From the NCBI GenBank assembly GCA_902778625.1, contig CACYYM010000012.1, positions 23,582-87,581 on the forward strand: a stretch of 64,000 nucleotides of DNA, read 5' to 3'. This document shows, one piece after another, positions 35,617 to 44,576 of this stretch (positions are counted from its first letter, which is position 1; every line of letters starts with the position of its first letter). The notes beneath the pieces are model-generated. The model was not told where the DNA came from and searched no databases. It saw nothing but the letters and a program-made list of their open reading frames with translations. Source of the DNA: an uncultured Bacteroidales bacterium (GTDB taxonomy: Bacteria; Bacteroidota; Bacteroidia; Bacteroidales; Bacteroidaceae). Made by a program: the position numbers and the translations under genes.

Positions 35617-36084
35617 ATCAAAAAGAACGACTTTTTGCATGATATTCAATAAATAATGCCTTTCAATGCAAAAAACAACTGTTCTGATGATGAAAAGCAA
35701 AGGTTATACATTATCGTGAGTTCAATGAAATGAATTGTCTAATACTAATTCGTTGAAATCGCGTTAATGAGTGGAACTTGTGACTTTTATTTCTGATGTT
35801 TGCAATTTGGTGTGCCATTTTGGTGCTTTGACAAAATGTAAGCATTTCGGCAGTTTTGCTTACAGGTGAATTTTTCCTGAATGCCTCAGAATTGCTTCTT
35901 TTGCCTCCGACCTTGTTTTTCGACCCCAAAGCAAAAATATGGGCTTAAATCGAAGACAGTTTCTCAACTATCTCTGCCACAGATTGTTAGAAGAACCTCC
36001 ACGCGACTGCCATTTTATCCCGATTCATCGTTTTGCTAACTATACATGGCAAAACGGGCCGTTTTAACCCGAAATTGCACACTT

Positions 36085-36185
36085 TTTGACGTGAAGTTTC
36101 CACAAATTTCACACGAGAAATTTTCAAACACGACACGTGAACTTTTCAAACTTCACGTGTCGCGTTTGAAAAGACCTCACGTCGC
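36085..36185. repeat. CACG-containing repeats, family F, in a gene-free stretch
   Basis: CACG words occur at 36112, 36134, 36154 and 36178 (spacings 22, 20 and 24 bp), within AAATTT/TTTTCAAAC spacers and partly inverted. The stretch 35617-36293 holds no convincing gene; an AT-rich region and this repeat are all that is recognisable. Confidence 0.6.
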
Positions 36186-36293
36186 GCCGGCAGAATCGAC
36201 GTAAAAAGTGCTCTTTTTCGACACTTTTCAGAGTGTGCAATTTCTAACACTTTGACGGCTTTTTATGTATTTTTGCTTACATTATGACAAAAG

Positions 36294-36330
36294 AAGCTCC
36301 CACCTTAATGCATGATTAAGGTGGGAGCTT
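36294..36330 (-). terminator. Terminator of the small minus-strand unit
   Basis: A perfect 16-bp inverted repeat (arms 36294-36309 and 36315-36330) with a five-base loop and a T-rich tail on the minus strand. It lies 45 bp past the small gene's stop. Confidence 0.85.
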
Positions 36331-36374
36331 TATTGATTCCCCACTGAAGGGGGAGATTCAGATATGGCTTTTCT

Positions 36375-36560
36375 TTACCATTCCTCGTCCCAGACATTGA
36401 CCTGTTCCTTGGTGCGGGACTCGCCGTTTCCTGCGCCGCCATTCACGAGGCCGGCATTGCCTTTAACTTCGCCCACGCTCTGCATCAGCAAACCTTGATG
36501 TTGCAGCTGCACAATGATTATTTCAGGGCTTAAATAATATAATAATGTATTTAAGATAAT
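36375..36560 (-). CDS. Small NVWDEEW-type peptide with unclear start codon
   Basis: The frame encodes YLSPEIIIVQLQHQGLLMQ followed by a Gly/Asn-rich part and ends NVWDEEW. This pattern (Y-x-P-E, hydrophobic strand, Gly-rich middle, acidic W end) resembles short Prevotella peptides usually starting MKK-Y. It has its own perfect promoter (36570-36599) and terminator (36294-36330), giving a transcript near 270 nt. Between promoter and YLSPE there is no ATG, GTG or TTG in frame; only ATT/ATC codons at 36560 and 36557 (the end given here assumes ATT). It may use a rare start or be decayed. Confidence 0.45.
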   Translation of the reverse strand: MILNTLLYYLSPEIIIVQLQHQGLLMQSVGEVKGNAGLVNGGAGNGESRTKEQVNVWDEEW

Positions 36561-36569
36561 TTGGGGCTG

Positions 36570-36599
36570 CAAAGGTACGAATAAGTGAAAATAATGCAA
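36570..36599 (-). promoter_or_regulatory. Perfect TTG-N19-TACCTTTG promoter on the minus strand
   Basis: CAAAGGTA (36570-36577) and CAA (36597-36599) on the plus strand are separated by exactly 19 bp. It drives the small peptide transcript. Confidence 0.75.
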
Positions 36600-36690
36600 A
36601 AAAAACATTATTTTTTTCAAGAATAGCAATAATTTGACGAGTTATGTTGCCTAACCTAACACGTCAAATTGCTTTTTATCCACAATGATT

Positions 36691-36720
36691 TTGCTTTTTG
36701 AATTATATATTGTATCTTTG
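36691..36720 (+). promoter_or_regulatory. Perfect TTG-N19-TATCTTTG promoter of the mannose operon
   Basis: TTG at 36691-36693, a 19-bp spacer and TATCTTTG at 36713-36720, with the phosphomannose isomerase ATG 20 bp further. Confidence 0.85.
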
Positions 36721-36740
36721 CAAAGGAAATATCATAATTT

Positions 36741-38468
36741 ATGAGAAAGAGCAATTATGACAAGCAGCCCTCAACACACATCGAAGGCAAGGTAATTAAA
36801 GGTTGGGATAGCATCGTCAAGACACTTTCCGAGGCTTGGGCAGACGAACCCGTATGGGCCATCGACCTCTACCCAGGCACTTACGAAGAGGACTTCCTCG
36901 CCGCTTTTGCCAAGACTGGACGCAAGATTATCGACACTCGCACCCTGATGCGACCGGAAGAGGAAATCCGACAACTCACAGAACGCTTCATGACGGATGA
37001 TGTTTTGTTCGGATATATGTCGAACATAAGGCTGGAAGAGTACTTCAGCCCCCTCCCCGCTCCCCCTTTGGGGGAGTGCTCTGGAGGCATCGCCATCATC
37101 GGCACAGGAGCAGCCTTCGTCGCCGAGAAATGGTCAAAGGTCAATGGTCAATGGTCAATAGTTTATGCCGACATGGCTCGTTGGGAAATCCAGCAGCGCT
37201 TCCGCAGGCACGAAGTGAAGGCGCTCGGCATCGACAACCACGAGGACAGTCCTTCGGTACAATATAAAAGAGGTTACTTCAACGATTGGAACATAGTTGA
37301 CCATTATAAGGACGAGTTGATGCAGAGCGGACGCATCGAGTTCTGGATTGACTCGAACCGTCGCGACGAACCCAAGATGATTACCAACGCTCAGATGCGA
37401 CAAGGACTGGATCGCACGGCTCACAAACCTTTCCGCGTCGTCCCCTTCTTCGACCCAGCTCCTTGGGGTGGACAATGGATGAAGGAAGTGTGTGACCTGC
37501 CTCGCGAAGAGCAGAACTATGGCTGGTGCTTCGACTGCGTGCCCGAAGAGAACAGCCTCTACCTGGAAGCAGAAGGAACGCTCTTCGAACTGCCCTCGCA
37601 GGATGTTGTGCTAGCTCACAGTCGCGAGTTGCTTGGTCAGCAGGTTTGGCATCGCTTCGGCAAGAGTTTCCCCATCCGCTTCGACTTCCTCGACACCATG
37701 CAGGGCGGCAACCTCAGTCTGCAAGTGCATCCCACTAACGAGTTCGCTCAAAGAGAGTTCGGTCTGCCTTACACACAGGACGAGAGCTACTATCTGCTCG
37801 ATGCAGCCGACAATGCCGTGGTCTATCTTGGCCTGAAGGAAGGCATCGACAAGGTGCAGATGATTGAGGACTTGCGAGCAGCACAGCGAGGCGAGATACT
37901 GTTCGATGCAGAGAAGTACGTCAACAAGCTGCCTGCCAAGAAGCACGACCACTACCTCATCCCAGCTGGCACCATCCATTGCTCAGGCCACGACAGCATG
38001 GTGCTCGAGATAAGCTCAACCCCAAGCATCTTTACCTTCAAGCTTTGGGACTGGGCACGACTTGGACTGGATGGCAAGCCACGGCCCATCAACGTAGAGC
38101 GCGGCAAGTATGTCATCCAATGGGACCGCACCACACCCTTCGTCAGGTCGCAAATCGCCAACCATTTCGAGGTGCTTCATGAAGAAGAAGGCATCAAGGA
38201 AGAACGGACAGGACTGCATCCCAACGAGTTCATCGAGACACGAAGGCACACCTTCACTCGTCCTGTTGAGCACAACACAAATGGCGGCGTGAATGTCCTC
38301 AACCTTGTGGACGGCGAGGCAGCCCTCATCGAGAGTCCAGAAGGCATGTTCGAGCCCTTCGAGGTGCACTATGCCGAGACTTTCATCATACCAGCCTGCA
38401 TCGGCCGTTACACAATCAAACCCTTGCATGGAGAATGCATGACAATCAAGGCCTCGGTAAGAACTTGA
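36741..38468 (+). CDS. Class I mannose-6-phosphate isomerase with extra N-terminal domain
   Basis: A 575-residue protein. The C-terminal half (about 300-575) is a type I phosphomannose isomerase: metal ligands in SLQVHPTNE and in TIHCSGHDSMVLEIS. The N-terminal half (about 1-220) contains YADMARWEIQQRF and is a Bacteroidales-type addition I cannot assign. It interconverts mannose-6-P and fructose-6-P. Two repeat-derived stretches lie in the N-terminal half: SPLPAPPLGECSGG (a CCCCTC/AGGGGG element) and KVNGQWS, encoded by four GGTCAAT-type heptamers at 37132-37159. Gain or loss of one heptamer would shift the frame. It is first in an operon with the ROK kinase and MFS transporter. Confidence 0.9.
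   Translation: MRKSNYDKQPSTHIEGKVIKGWDSIVKTLSEAWADEPVWAIDLYPGTYEEDFLAAFAKTGRKIIDTRTLMRPEEEIRQLTERFMTDDVLFGYMSNIRLEEYFSPLPAPPLGECSGGIAIIGTGAAFVAEKWSKVNGQWSIVYADMARWEIQQRFRRHEVKALGIDNHEDSPSVQYKRGYFNDWNIVDHYKDELMQSGRIEFWIDSNRRDEPKMITNAQMRQGLDRTAHKPFRVVPFFDPAPWGGQWMKEVCDLPREEQNYGWCFDCVPEENSLYLEAEGTLFELPSQDVVLAHSRELLGQQVWHRFGKSFPIRFDFLDTMQGGNLSLQVHPTNEFAQREFGLPYTQDESYYLLDAADNAVVYLGLKEGIDKVQMIEDLRAAQRGEILFDAEKYVNKLPAKKHDHYLIPAGTIHCSGHDSMVLEISSTPSIFTFKLWDWARLGLDGKPRPINVERGKYVIQWDRTTPFVRSQIANHFEVLHEEEGIKEERTGLHPNEFIETRRHTFTRPVEHNTNGGVNVLNLVDGEAALIESPEGMFEPFEVHYAETFIIPACIGRYTIKPLHGECMTIKASVRT
37132..37159. repeat. Heptamer tract GGTCAAT inside the isomerase gene, four units
   Basis: GGTCAAA, then GGTCAAT three times, head to tail within the coding sequence. 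Confidence 0.85.
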
Positions 38469-38531
38469 AGCCCCTATAACTTGTCGTCATAACGATAACA
38501 CGTCATAACGAAAACTATAAAACCAACTATT

Positions 38532-39626
38532 ATGAATCCCAACAAGAAAATCGTGCTGACGCTTGATGCAGGCGGAACGAACTTCGTGTTCTCAGCAATT
38601 TGTGACAATGAGGAAATTGTGGAACCCGTGCGCCTGAAGGCCGTAACCACCGACACCGAGGGCTGCTTGGCCACTCTTGTTCAAGGTTTCACCACCGTCA
38701 AGGAGAAACTCGACGCAGAGCCTGTTGCCATCAGTTTCGCTTTCCCTGGTCCTGCCGACTATGAGCGCGGCGTGATTGGCGACCTGCCCAACTTCCCTTC
38801 CTTCCGAGGCGGAGTGGCGCTCGGCCCTTATCTGGAGAGTGTTTTCAAGATTCCTGTGTATGTGAACAACGACGGCAATCTCTTCGCTTATGGCGAGGCT
38901 CTGGCCGGAGCTCTGCCGCGTGTCAACAAAGCTCTCGAGGAGGCTGGTTGCAAGCGTCGCTACAAGAATCTGGTCGGCATCACGCTTGGCACAGGTTTTG
39001 GCGGCGGCGTGGTGATCGACAAGGTCTTGCTGAAGGGCGACAACAGCTGTGGCGGCGATGTCTGGTGCATGCGAAACGGCATGTATCCCTTCGTCATAGC
39101 AGAGGAGAGTGTCAGCATCCGTGCTGTCCGCAGAGTGTATGCCGAGATGTCGCATGAAGAGATTGGCGACCTCACGCCCAAAGACATCGGCGACATCGCC
39201 AATGGTACGCGCCCAGGCAACATGAAGGCTGCTCAGGAGAGCTTCCGCCAGCTGGGTCAAGTGACGGCTGCAGCTCTTGTTAATGTACTCAATATTGTCG
39301 ATGGAATCGTAGTTATTGGTGGCGGACTATCGCACAATTCGAAATGGATCCTGCCAGGCATGATGGAAGAGTTCAACCGTCCTGTTGGCACCTTCTCGGG
39401 CAATCTGCTCCCCACTCTTCAGTCGGAAGTTTACAACTTCGAAGACCCTGAGCAGCGAGCAGCCTTCCTCGAAGATAAGGATGTCTATGTGGATGTTCCC
39501 CATACCGACAAGAAGGTTCTGTATTGTGCACAGCGGAAAGTGGCTGTCTGCATCTCCGAACTCGGCGCAAGCAAAGCTATCAACCTTGGCGCTTATAACT
39601 TCGCACTTAATCAGTTAGAGAAATGA
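38532..39626 (+). CDS. ROK-family sugar kinase, probably mannose/glucose kinase
   Basis: A 364-residue cytoplasmic protein. The ATP site motif is LDAGGTNFVFS, the sugar site PGPADYERG and VNNDGNLFAYGE, and the second phosphate loop GITLGTGFGGG. The usual ROK zinc cluster (CxCGxxGC) is not present; a GDNSCGGDVWCMRNG segment occupies that region. Between a phosphomannose isomerase and a sugar permease, the best guess is phosphorylation of mannose at C6. The gap to the isomerase contains an 8-bp word repeat (CGTCATAA, 38484-38515), and the stop overlaps the next start (ATGA). Confidence 0.85.
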   Translation: MNPNKKIVLTLDAGGTNFVFSAICDNEEIVEPVRLKAVTTDTEGCLATLVQGFTTVKEKLDAEPVAISFAFPGPADYERGVIGDLPNFPSFRGGVALGPYLESVFKIPVYVNNDGNLFAYGEALAGALPRVNKALEEAGCKRRYKNLVGITLGTGFGGGVVIDKVLLKGDNSCGGDVWCMRNGMYPFVIAEESVSIRAVRRVYAEMSHEEIGDLTPKDIGDIANGTRPGNMKAAQESFRQLGQVTAAALVNVLNIVDGIVVIGGGLSHNSKWILPGMMEEFNRPVGTFSGNLLPTLQSEVYNFEDPEQRAAFLEDKDVYVDVPHTDKKVLYCAQRKVAVCISELGASKAINLGAYNFALNQLEK

Positions 39627-40789
39627 ACAAGAAGTTAATCCCCGTCATGCTATGCTTCTTCGCGATGGGTTTCGTGGATATGGTAGGCATAGCAAGCAAC
39701 TATGTAAAGGCCGACTTGAACCTCTCCGACTCGATGGCGAACACACTCCCCTCGCTCGTGTTCCTGTGGTTCCTCATCTTCAGCATCCCCACAAGCTTGC
39801 TGATGAACAAGATCGGCCGCAAGAACACAGTACTGCTGAGTCTGGCAATGACACTTGTGGCAATGGCGATTCCGGTATTCACCCTCGATTTCACCATGCT
39901 GCTGCTCTCCTTCTCCCTTTTGGGGATAGGCAACGCCATCCTTCAGACCTCGCTCAATCCGTTGGTCGACACGGTGATGAAAGGCGGCGCATCGGCAAGC
40001 ACCTTGACCTTCGGGCAGTTCATCAAGAGCATCGCATCGTTCCTGGCTCCCATCATTGCCTCTTGGGGAGCTACTACAAACGCTTTCGGCCTGGGTTGGC
40101 AAGCACTCTATCCTATATATTTATGTGTAGGAATTGTGGCAACGCTGCTGCTCTTCGGCACCCGCATCCACGAGGAACCCGCAGCCCAAGAGCAGAAGTC
40201 TGTGGGCGAGCAGTTTGCTGGAGCGTTTGCCTTGCTGGGCAATCCCTTCATCCTGCTCTGCTTCCTGGCCATCATCTGCCATGTAGGCATTGATGTCGGT
40301 ACCAGCGTAACAGCCCCGAAGATACTGATGGAACGGACAGGCATGGAGCTTAACAATGCGGCTTTCGTCTGCACCATTTACTTCGTAGCAAAGGCCGTCG
40401 GCAGCTTCTCGGGCAGTTTCATCATGAGCTATCTGAAGGACTGGAGCTTCCTGCTCCTGAGTGTCCTGCTGATGGTATTGGCTGCCGTCGGCCTCATCTA
40501 TGGGCACGACACCGCCACCATCTATGCCAGCGTAGCTCTGATGGGCTTCGGCAACGGCAACCCCTTCAGCATCATCTTTGCAAGAGCCATGCAGGCTGTT
40601 CCCGAGAAGAAGAACGAAGTGAGCGGCCTGCTCATCATGGGCATCTTCGGCGGCACCATATTCCCGCTCCTGATGGGCTTCGCGAGCGATGCTATGGGAC
40701 AGGTCGGCGCCGTCCTCGTCATGGCTGTCGGCATCCTCTATCTGCTCGGTTTCTGGCTTCAGGGCAAGAAAGCCTTAGGGAGAATATAA
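39623..40789 (+). CDS. MFS sugar permease of the mannose operon
   Basis: A 388-residue inner-membrane protein with about 11-12 hydrophobic helices and MFS motifs (GRKNTVLLS after helix 2). It resembles the fucose/glucose-galactose permease group (FucP/GluP-like). The 4-bp overlap with the kinase gene and the isomerase upstream point to mannose import, feeding monosaccharide from the mannosidases in this window into glycolysis. Confidence 0.85.
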   Translation: MNKKLIPVMLCFFAMGFVDMVGIASNYVKADLNLSDSMANTLPSLVFLWFLIFSIPTSLLMNKIGRKNTVLLSLAMTLVAMAIPVFTLDFTMLLLSFSLLGIGNAILQTSLNPLVDTVMKGGASASTLTFGQFIKSIASFLAPIIASWGATTNAFGLGWQALYPIYLCVGIVATLLLFGTRIHEEPAAQEQKSVGEQFAGAFALLGNPFILLCFLAIICHVGIDVGTSVTAPKILMERTGMELNNAAFVCTIYFVAKAVGSFSGSFIMSYLKDWSFLLLSVLLMVLAAVGLIYGHDTATIYASVALMGFGNGNPFSIIFARAMQAVPEKKNEVSGLLIMGIFGGTIFPLLMGFASDAMGQVGAVLVMAVGILYLLGFWLQGKKALGRI

Positions 40790-40835
40790 ACGCCGCACGC
40801 GGGGATGGCAAACGCCGCACGCGGGGATTGGAAAC
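40788..40835. repeat. 22-bp repeat array, family A, two units
   Basis: Two GCCGCACGCGG cores, 22 bp apart, between the permease stop and its terminator. Confidence 0.8.
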
Positions 40836-40839
40836 ATAA

Positions 40840-40867
40840 AAAGGGGCAGCCTCACGGTTGCCCCTTT
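40840..40867. terminator. Hairpin terminator between convergent genes
   Basis: AAAGGGGCA and TGCCCCTTT arms with an inner partly paired loop; serves the mannose operon and probably the opposite sigma-factor operon. Confidence 0.75.
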
Positions 40868-40936
40868 CTGTCGTTAGATTAGTTGTTTTGAGAGAATTGA
40901 TTGTTTTAATAAGCAAATATATCTAAAGCATAAAGA

Positions 40937-41425
40937 TTATCTTGGAAGTGTGCTGATGGTATCGACAGGCTGTGCTGTGAGTTCGGCGGACTGCTGTTCG
41001 GGACTGCCTATCGTGATTTGCTGCAGGCTGTCTGCCACTATGCCTTCAGCCATTTGAGCGGCTTTGATGTCCTCCGCATCATCGGTAAAGCTCTGATGGG
41101 CTGCATTGCCGATGGTAAGGAGGATTGCTACCAGACCTGCTGCTCTGTAGAAAGGACGAACCCGACGCATGAAGGTCAGGCGACGAGCCTTGCAGATATG
41201 AGTCGGAGCCTCTTCCCCAACCAGTCGAAGCATCTTGTCTTGGAAGTCCTTGCTCAAGCGTTCGCTTGCCATCTCGTCCTCCTCGAGGAAGAACTGACGA
41301 TAGGGAAGCAGGCTTGCAGGCACGTCTTCCTGACGGAAGAAGTTGCGCAGGATGGCTTCCTCTTCAAGCGTTGTCTGGCATTCCCAATAGCGCTCCAGCA
41401 GTTGTTCTATGTATTTATAGTCCAT
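40937..41425 (-). CDS. Single-TM partner (putative anti-sigma factor) of the ECF sigma
   Basis: A 162-residue protein starting MDYKYIEQLLERYWECQTTL, an N-terminal motif common in proteins encoded after ECF sigma genes in this order. One membrane segment lies near residues 93-111 (YRAAGLVAILLTIGNAAHQ). It overlaps the sigma gene by 19 bp. An anti-sigma role is inferred from the pairing; there is no classical zinc anti-sigma motif. Confidence 0.65.
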   Translation of the reverse strand: MDYKYIEQLLERYWECQTTLEEEAILRNFFRQEDVPASLLPYRQFFLEEDEMASERLSKDFQDKMLRLVGEEAPTHICKARRLTFMRRVRPFYRAAGLVAILLTIGNAAHQSFTDDAEDIKAAQMAEGIVADSLQQITIGSPEQQSAELTAQPVDTISTLPR

Positions 41426-41907
41426 ATTCGTTCTTTTATCTTTGTTCGGGCTCTGTGGAGATAGACCTTAACTTGTGTTTCGCTGATGTCGAGCGTCTGA
41501 GCTATCTCCTGATACGTCTTGCCCTCAATGTCTCGCAGCAGCATGATGGAGCGCTGCACCTCAGGCAGTTCGTCCATGAACTTGCGTACGAGAGAGAGTT
41601 GTTCGCGTTCTTCTATTGAAGATTGAAGATTGAAGATTGAAGGCTGAACGCTATCAATCTTGTCGAGCGACGTGTTGTTCCGTCCTGCACGCTTCTTGAC
41701 ATCGAGTGCTCGATTGCGGCAGATGGTCAAGGCGAACGCTTCGAGGCTGTCTATCTGCTCCCATTCGTTGCGCTGCTCCCACACTTTGAGGAGTGTGTCT
41801 TGCACCACATCTTCGGCCTCTGCCCTATTCATCGTGATGCGAAGAGCAAGGCGAAAGAGCCTGTCGCTCAACGGCAAAACGGTGGTTCGGAAGCTGATGT
41901 TTTCCAT
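41407..41907 (-). CDS. ECF-family RNA polymerase sigma factor
   Basis: A 166-residue protein. Region 2 (about 10-75) has AEDVVQDTLLKVWEQ; region 4 (about 110-160) has ELPEVQRSIMLLRDIEGKTYQEIA with a helix-turn-helix. The linker between them includes QPSIFNLQSSIEE, encoded by GATTGAA-type heptamers (41614-41648). A change of one repeat unit would frameshift the protein before region 4. The cognate stress and regulon are unknown. Confidence 0.92.
   Translation of the reverse strand: MENISFRTTVLPLSDRLFRLALRITMNRAEAEDVVQDTLLKVWEQRNEWEQIDSLEAFALTICRNRALDVKKRAGRNNTSLDKIDSVQPSIFNLQSSIEEREQLSLVRKFMDELPEVQRSIMLLRDIEGKTYQEIAQTLDISETQVKVYLHRARTKIKERIWTINT
41614..41648. repeat. Heptamer tract GATTGAA inside the sigma factor gene, five units
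   Basis: TATTGAA, GATTGAA x3 and GGCTGAA lie head to tail on the plus strand within the coding sequence of the minus-strand sigma gene. Confidence 0.85.
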
Positions 41908-41966
41908 CTCTCTACTATTGAAGACGATTCAGGGCTGCAAATGTTACAGCCCTGAGTGATTATTTT

Positions 41967-42770
41967 TCATTTTATTGTGGTGCCTCTTGAGCCGTCGATA
42001 TTGTCGGAGTGCGTTATAACGACCTGCCGAACGCCTTTACGAAGGGCATCGAAGGCATTCTCTATCTTAGGTATCATACCGCCTGCAATGATGCCTTCGG
42101 CAATGAGACGGCTAGCCTGTTCCTCGTTGATGAGAGGGATGACGCTGCCCTCATCGTTGGCATCGCGCAAGACTCCCGCTTTCTCGAAGCAGAAGGTCAA
42201 GGTGACCTCGTAATACTCGGCAAGAGCTTGAGCCACAGACGAAGCGATAGTGTCGGCATTGGTGTTGAGGATGTTGCCTTCTCCATCGTGGGTCAAAGGA
42301 GCGACAACAGGCACGTTTCCACTTTCGATGAGCGACGAAAGGAGCCGGGCATCGACCTTATCGACATCGCCCACAAAGCCGAAATCGACCATCTGCTCTG
42401 TGCCGTCGTCCATCTTGACACGCTTCAAGGGCCGCTTATGACTGCGAATGATGTCGCCATCTGCACCAGTCAGACCGATAGCCTTCACGCCCTTAGCTTG
42501 CAAGCCAGCCACAATGCGCTTGTTCACCAAGCCGCCATAGACCATCGTCACAACCTCGAGCATCTTTTCGTCAGTGATGCGACGACCGCCCACCATTCGG
42601 CTCTCAATGCCAAGACTCGCTGCCATCGACGTCGCCAAACGTCCGCCACCATGAACAAGCACTTTCCTTCCCTCCAAAGAAGCAAACTGATTGAGGAGGC
42701 GAGCAAGCGAAGTGGCATCTTCCACAACGCCACCTCCAACCTTTACTATATTGATAATGTCTTTCATCAA
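41967..42770 (-). CDS. argB: Acetylglutamate (or N-succinylglutamate) kinase
   Basis: A 267-residue amino acid kinase: KVGGGVVE near the N-terminus, HGGGRLATSMAA, GLTGADG and NTNADTIASSVA. It phosphorylates N-acylglutamate in arginine synthesis. Some Bacteroides use succinylated intermediates, so the natural acyl group here may be succinyl. It stands 180 bp downstream of rsgA with a hairpin-rich repeat between, and no other arg gene is adjacent. Confidence 0.9.
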   Translation of the reverse strand: MMKDIINIVKVGGGVVEDATSLARLLNQFASLEGRKVLVHGGGRLATSMAASLGIESRMVGGRRITDEKMLEVVTMVYGGLVNKRIVAGLQAKGVKAIGLTGADGDIIRSHKRPLKRVKMDDGTEQMVDFGFVGDVDKVDARLLSSLIESGNVPVVAPLTHDGEGNILNTNADTIASSVAQALAEYYEVTLTFCFEKAGVLRDANDEGSVIPLINEEQASRLIAEGIIAGGMIPKIENAFDALRKGVRQVVITHSDNIDGSRGTTIK

Positions 42771-42867
42771 ACTTTGTATTTCCTGTCCCTAAACATCGCT
42801 TTGCCCTTTTCGGAACAGCCTGTTACCTGCTCCGACACAGGGCGCTAAAAATTTCCGCGTGCGACGT

Positions 42868-42938
42868 TCGTTATAGATTCATGTATCTATAATTATACAT
42901 ACATGTACATTTAATTATACATACATGTATCTATAAAC
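42868..42938. repeat. AT-rich 22-bp repeat with ACATGTA palindromes, copy 1 (family G)
   Basis: ATTATACATACATGTA words repeat at 22 bp and flank palindromes, so the region can form a long hairpin. A nearly identical copy is at 55870-55938. One family A core (CCGCGTGCGACG, 42856-42867) precedes it. Confidence 0.8.
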
Positions 42939-42949
42939 AACCCCGCCTG

Positions 42950-43885
42950 CTATGTCGCTCCACGATACCTGTCGGCATCCTTATCTTCGAGCATCGAGAG
43001 GTAACTGTTAAAGCGGCTCAATGCTATCCTACCCTCTTCCACAGCCTGCAAAACAGCGCAGCCTGGTTCGTGCGTATGGGTGCAGTTACCGAAGCGACAC
43101 TCGGCAGAGGTCCGGAATATCTCGCGGAAGTAGTGCGACACCTCTTCGCGTTCCATATCGAAAGTGCCAAAGCCTTTGATACCCGGAGTGTCGATGAGAG
43201 CGCCACCCTGAGGCAGAAAGAACATCTGCGAGAAAGTCGTCGTGTGCATGCCTGAATCATGAGCCACGCTGATCTCCGCTGTCTTTGCGTCTGCATCAGG
43301 CACCAGCAGGTTGAGAAGCGTGCTTTTGCCCACGCCGCTATTACCGCTGAGAAGCGTCGTCTTGTTCATCAGCATTGCCTGCAGCTCGTCGATGCCTTTG
43401 CCCGTTTCCGCAGAACAAGTCAGGCAAGCGTAACCTATATTATTATATAATGTAGTGAGCAACTCAAGCTGCTGCATCTCCTCTTTATCGTAGAGGTCTG
43501 TTTTGTTGAAGACAATCAAGACAGGAACCCGATAAGCCTCAGCACTTGCCAAGAAGCGGTCAATAAAGGTTGTGCTCGTTTCGGGATGGGCAATCGTGAC
43601 CACAAGGGCAGCCATATCGACATTCGCAGCGATGATGTGGCTCTGCTTCGACAGGTTCGAGGCCTTCCTGATGATGTAGTTCCTGCGGTCCTCAATGCCG
43701 TCAATCAAAGCCGTCAGCCCGTCATTGCTTGGCGTAATCGTCACGACATCGCCCACCGCAACAGGATTCGTGCTCCTGATGCCCTTGAGGCGAAACGTTC
43801 CTTTTACCTTGCAATCGAACAACTGGCCATCGTCCGTCTTGACGGTGTACCAACTGCCCGTGTTCCTGATGACAAGACCGCGCAT
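42950..43885 (-). CDS. rsgA: Ribosome small-subunit-dependent GTPase A
   Basis: A 311-residue circularly permuted GTPase. An OB-fold domain (1-70) precedes NKTD (G4, 127-130), the P-loop GNSGVGKST (181-189) and DTPG (232-235). The C-terminal zinc motif uses Cys263, Cys268, His270 and Cys276. It acts in late 30S maturation. It lies directly before frr in the same direction (the frr stop and rsgA start abut). Confidence 0.96.
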   Translation of the reverse strand: MRGLVIRNTGSWYTVKTDDGQLFDCKVKGTFRLKGIRSTNPVAVGDVVTITPSNDGLTALIDGIEDRRNYIIRKASNLSKQSHIIAANVDMAALVVTIAHPETSTTFIDRFLASAEAYRVPVLIVFNKTDLYDKEEMQQLELLTTLYNNIGYACLTCSAETGKGIDELQAMLMNKTTLLSGNSGVGKSTLLNLLVPDADAKTAEISVAHDSGMHTTTFSQMFFLPQGGALIDTPGIKGFGTFDMEREEVSHYFREIFRTSAECRFGNCTHTHEPGCAVLQAVEEGRIALSRFNSYLSMLEDKDADRYRGAT

Positions 43886-44446
43886 TTAGACGGTCATGAT
43901 TTCCTTTTCCTTGGCTGCAAGCAGGTCGTCGACCTTCTTGATGTATTTGTCGTGCATCTTCTGCATGTCGCCTTCGGCATCTTTTTCGAGGTCCTCAGAA
44001 AGGCCATCCTTGATGCATTTCTTGAGCTTCTCGATAATCTCGCGACGCGTGTTGCGCACACTCACCTTAGCCTGTTCGGCCTCGCCCTTACATTGCTTTG
44101 CAAGCTGCTTACGGCGCTCCTCTGTCAAAGGAGGAATGCCCAAGCGGATGATCTCGCCATTGTTCTCCGGAGTGATGCCTACGTTGCTGTCCATAATGGC
44201 CTTCTCGATGGGACGGAACATGCTCTTGTCCCAAGGCTTGATGGTAATGGTGCGTGGATCGGGAGCAACAATTGCAGCGACTTGATTCAAAGGCACCATG
44301 CTGCCATAACTATCGACACGGATGCCGTCCAGAATCTTCACGTTGGCCTTGCCTGCCCTGATGTGCGCCAAGGTTTCCTCGAGGTACAGAACAGCCTCTT
44401 CCATCTTTTCCTCAGCTTTGCCGAGGGTTTCCTTTACATCTATCAT
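43886..44446 (-). CDS. frr: Ribosome recycling factor
   Basis: A 186-residue protein of the exact family length. Typical segments are [19 protein letters not shown], the middle [20 protein letters not shown] and [20 protein letters not shown] near the C-terminus. It splits post-termination ribosomes with EF-G. It is co-transcribed with rsgA. Confidence 0.97.
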   Translation of the reverse strand: MIDVKETLGKAEEKMEEAVLYLEETLAHIRAGKANVKILDGIRVDSYGSMVPLNQVAAIVAPDPRTITIKPWDKSMFRPIEKAIMDSNVGITPENNGEIIRLGIPPLTEERRKQLAKQCKGEAEQAKVSVRNTRREIIEKLKKCIKDGLSEDLEKDAEGDMQKMHDKYIKKVDDLLAAKEKEIMTV

Positions 44447-44559
44447 ATTATTTCGAATTTTGTGGTTTATTGTTTATCTTTTGTCGCATTGCCATAGCAA
44501 AAGTAGTGATTTTTTGTTAAAAACATCGCACCTCGCACCATTATTTGCACAAAAATGCC

Positions 44560-44567
44560 TATATTTG
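44560..44567 (+). promoter_or_regulatory. -7 box TATATTTG for the VTC-DUF4956 cluster
   Basis: Lies 9 bp before the ATG at 44577. No TTG at 19 bp. Transcription would start close to the first ATG, so the second ATG (44589) may be used instead. Confidence 0.45.
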
Positions 44568-44576
44568 TCCCGAAGA

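Noticed and set aside
35711..35929. 72-residue minus-strand frame
   Set aside because: Low-complexity basic composition, no promoter or conserved motif, and it lies in an AT-rich gene-free stretch.
36561..36629. ATG at 36629 as start of the NVWDEEW peptide
   Set aside because: It lies upstream of the perfect -7 box (36570-36577), so it would not be on that transcript.
44322..44576. Extension of the VTC-domain protein upstream
   Set aside because: It runs through frr antisense and the promoter; the conserved domain begins after 44577.
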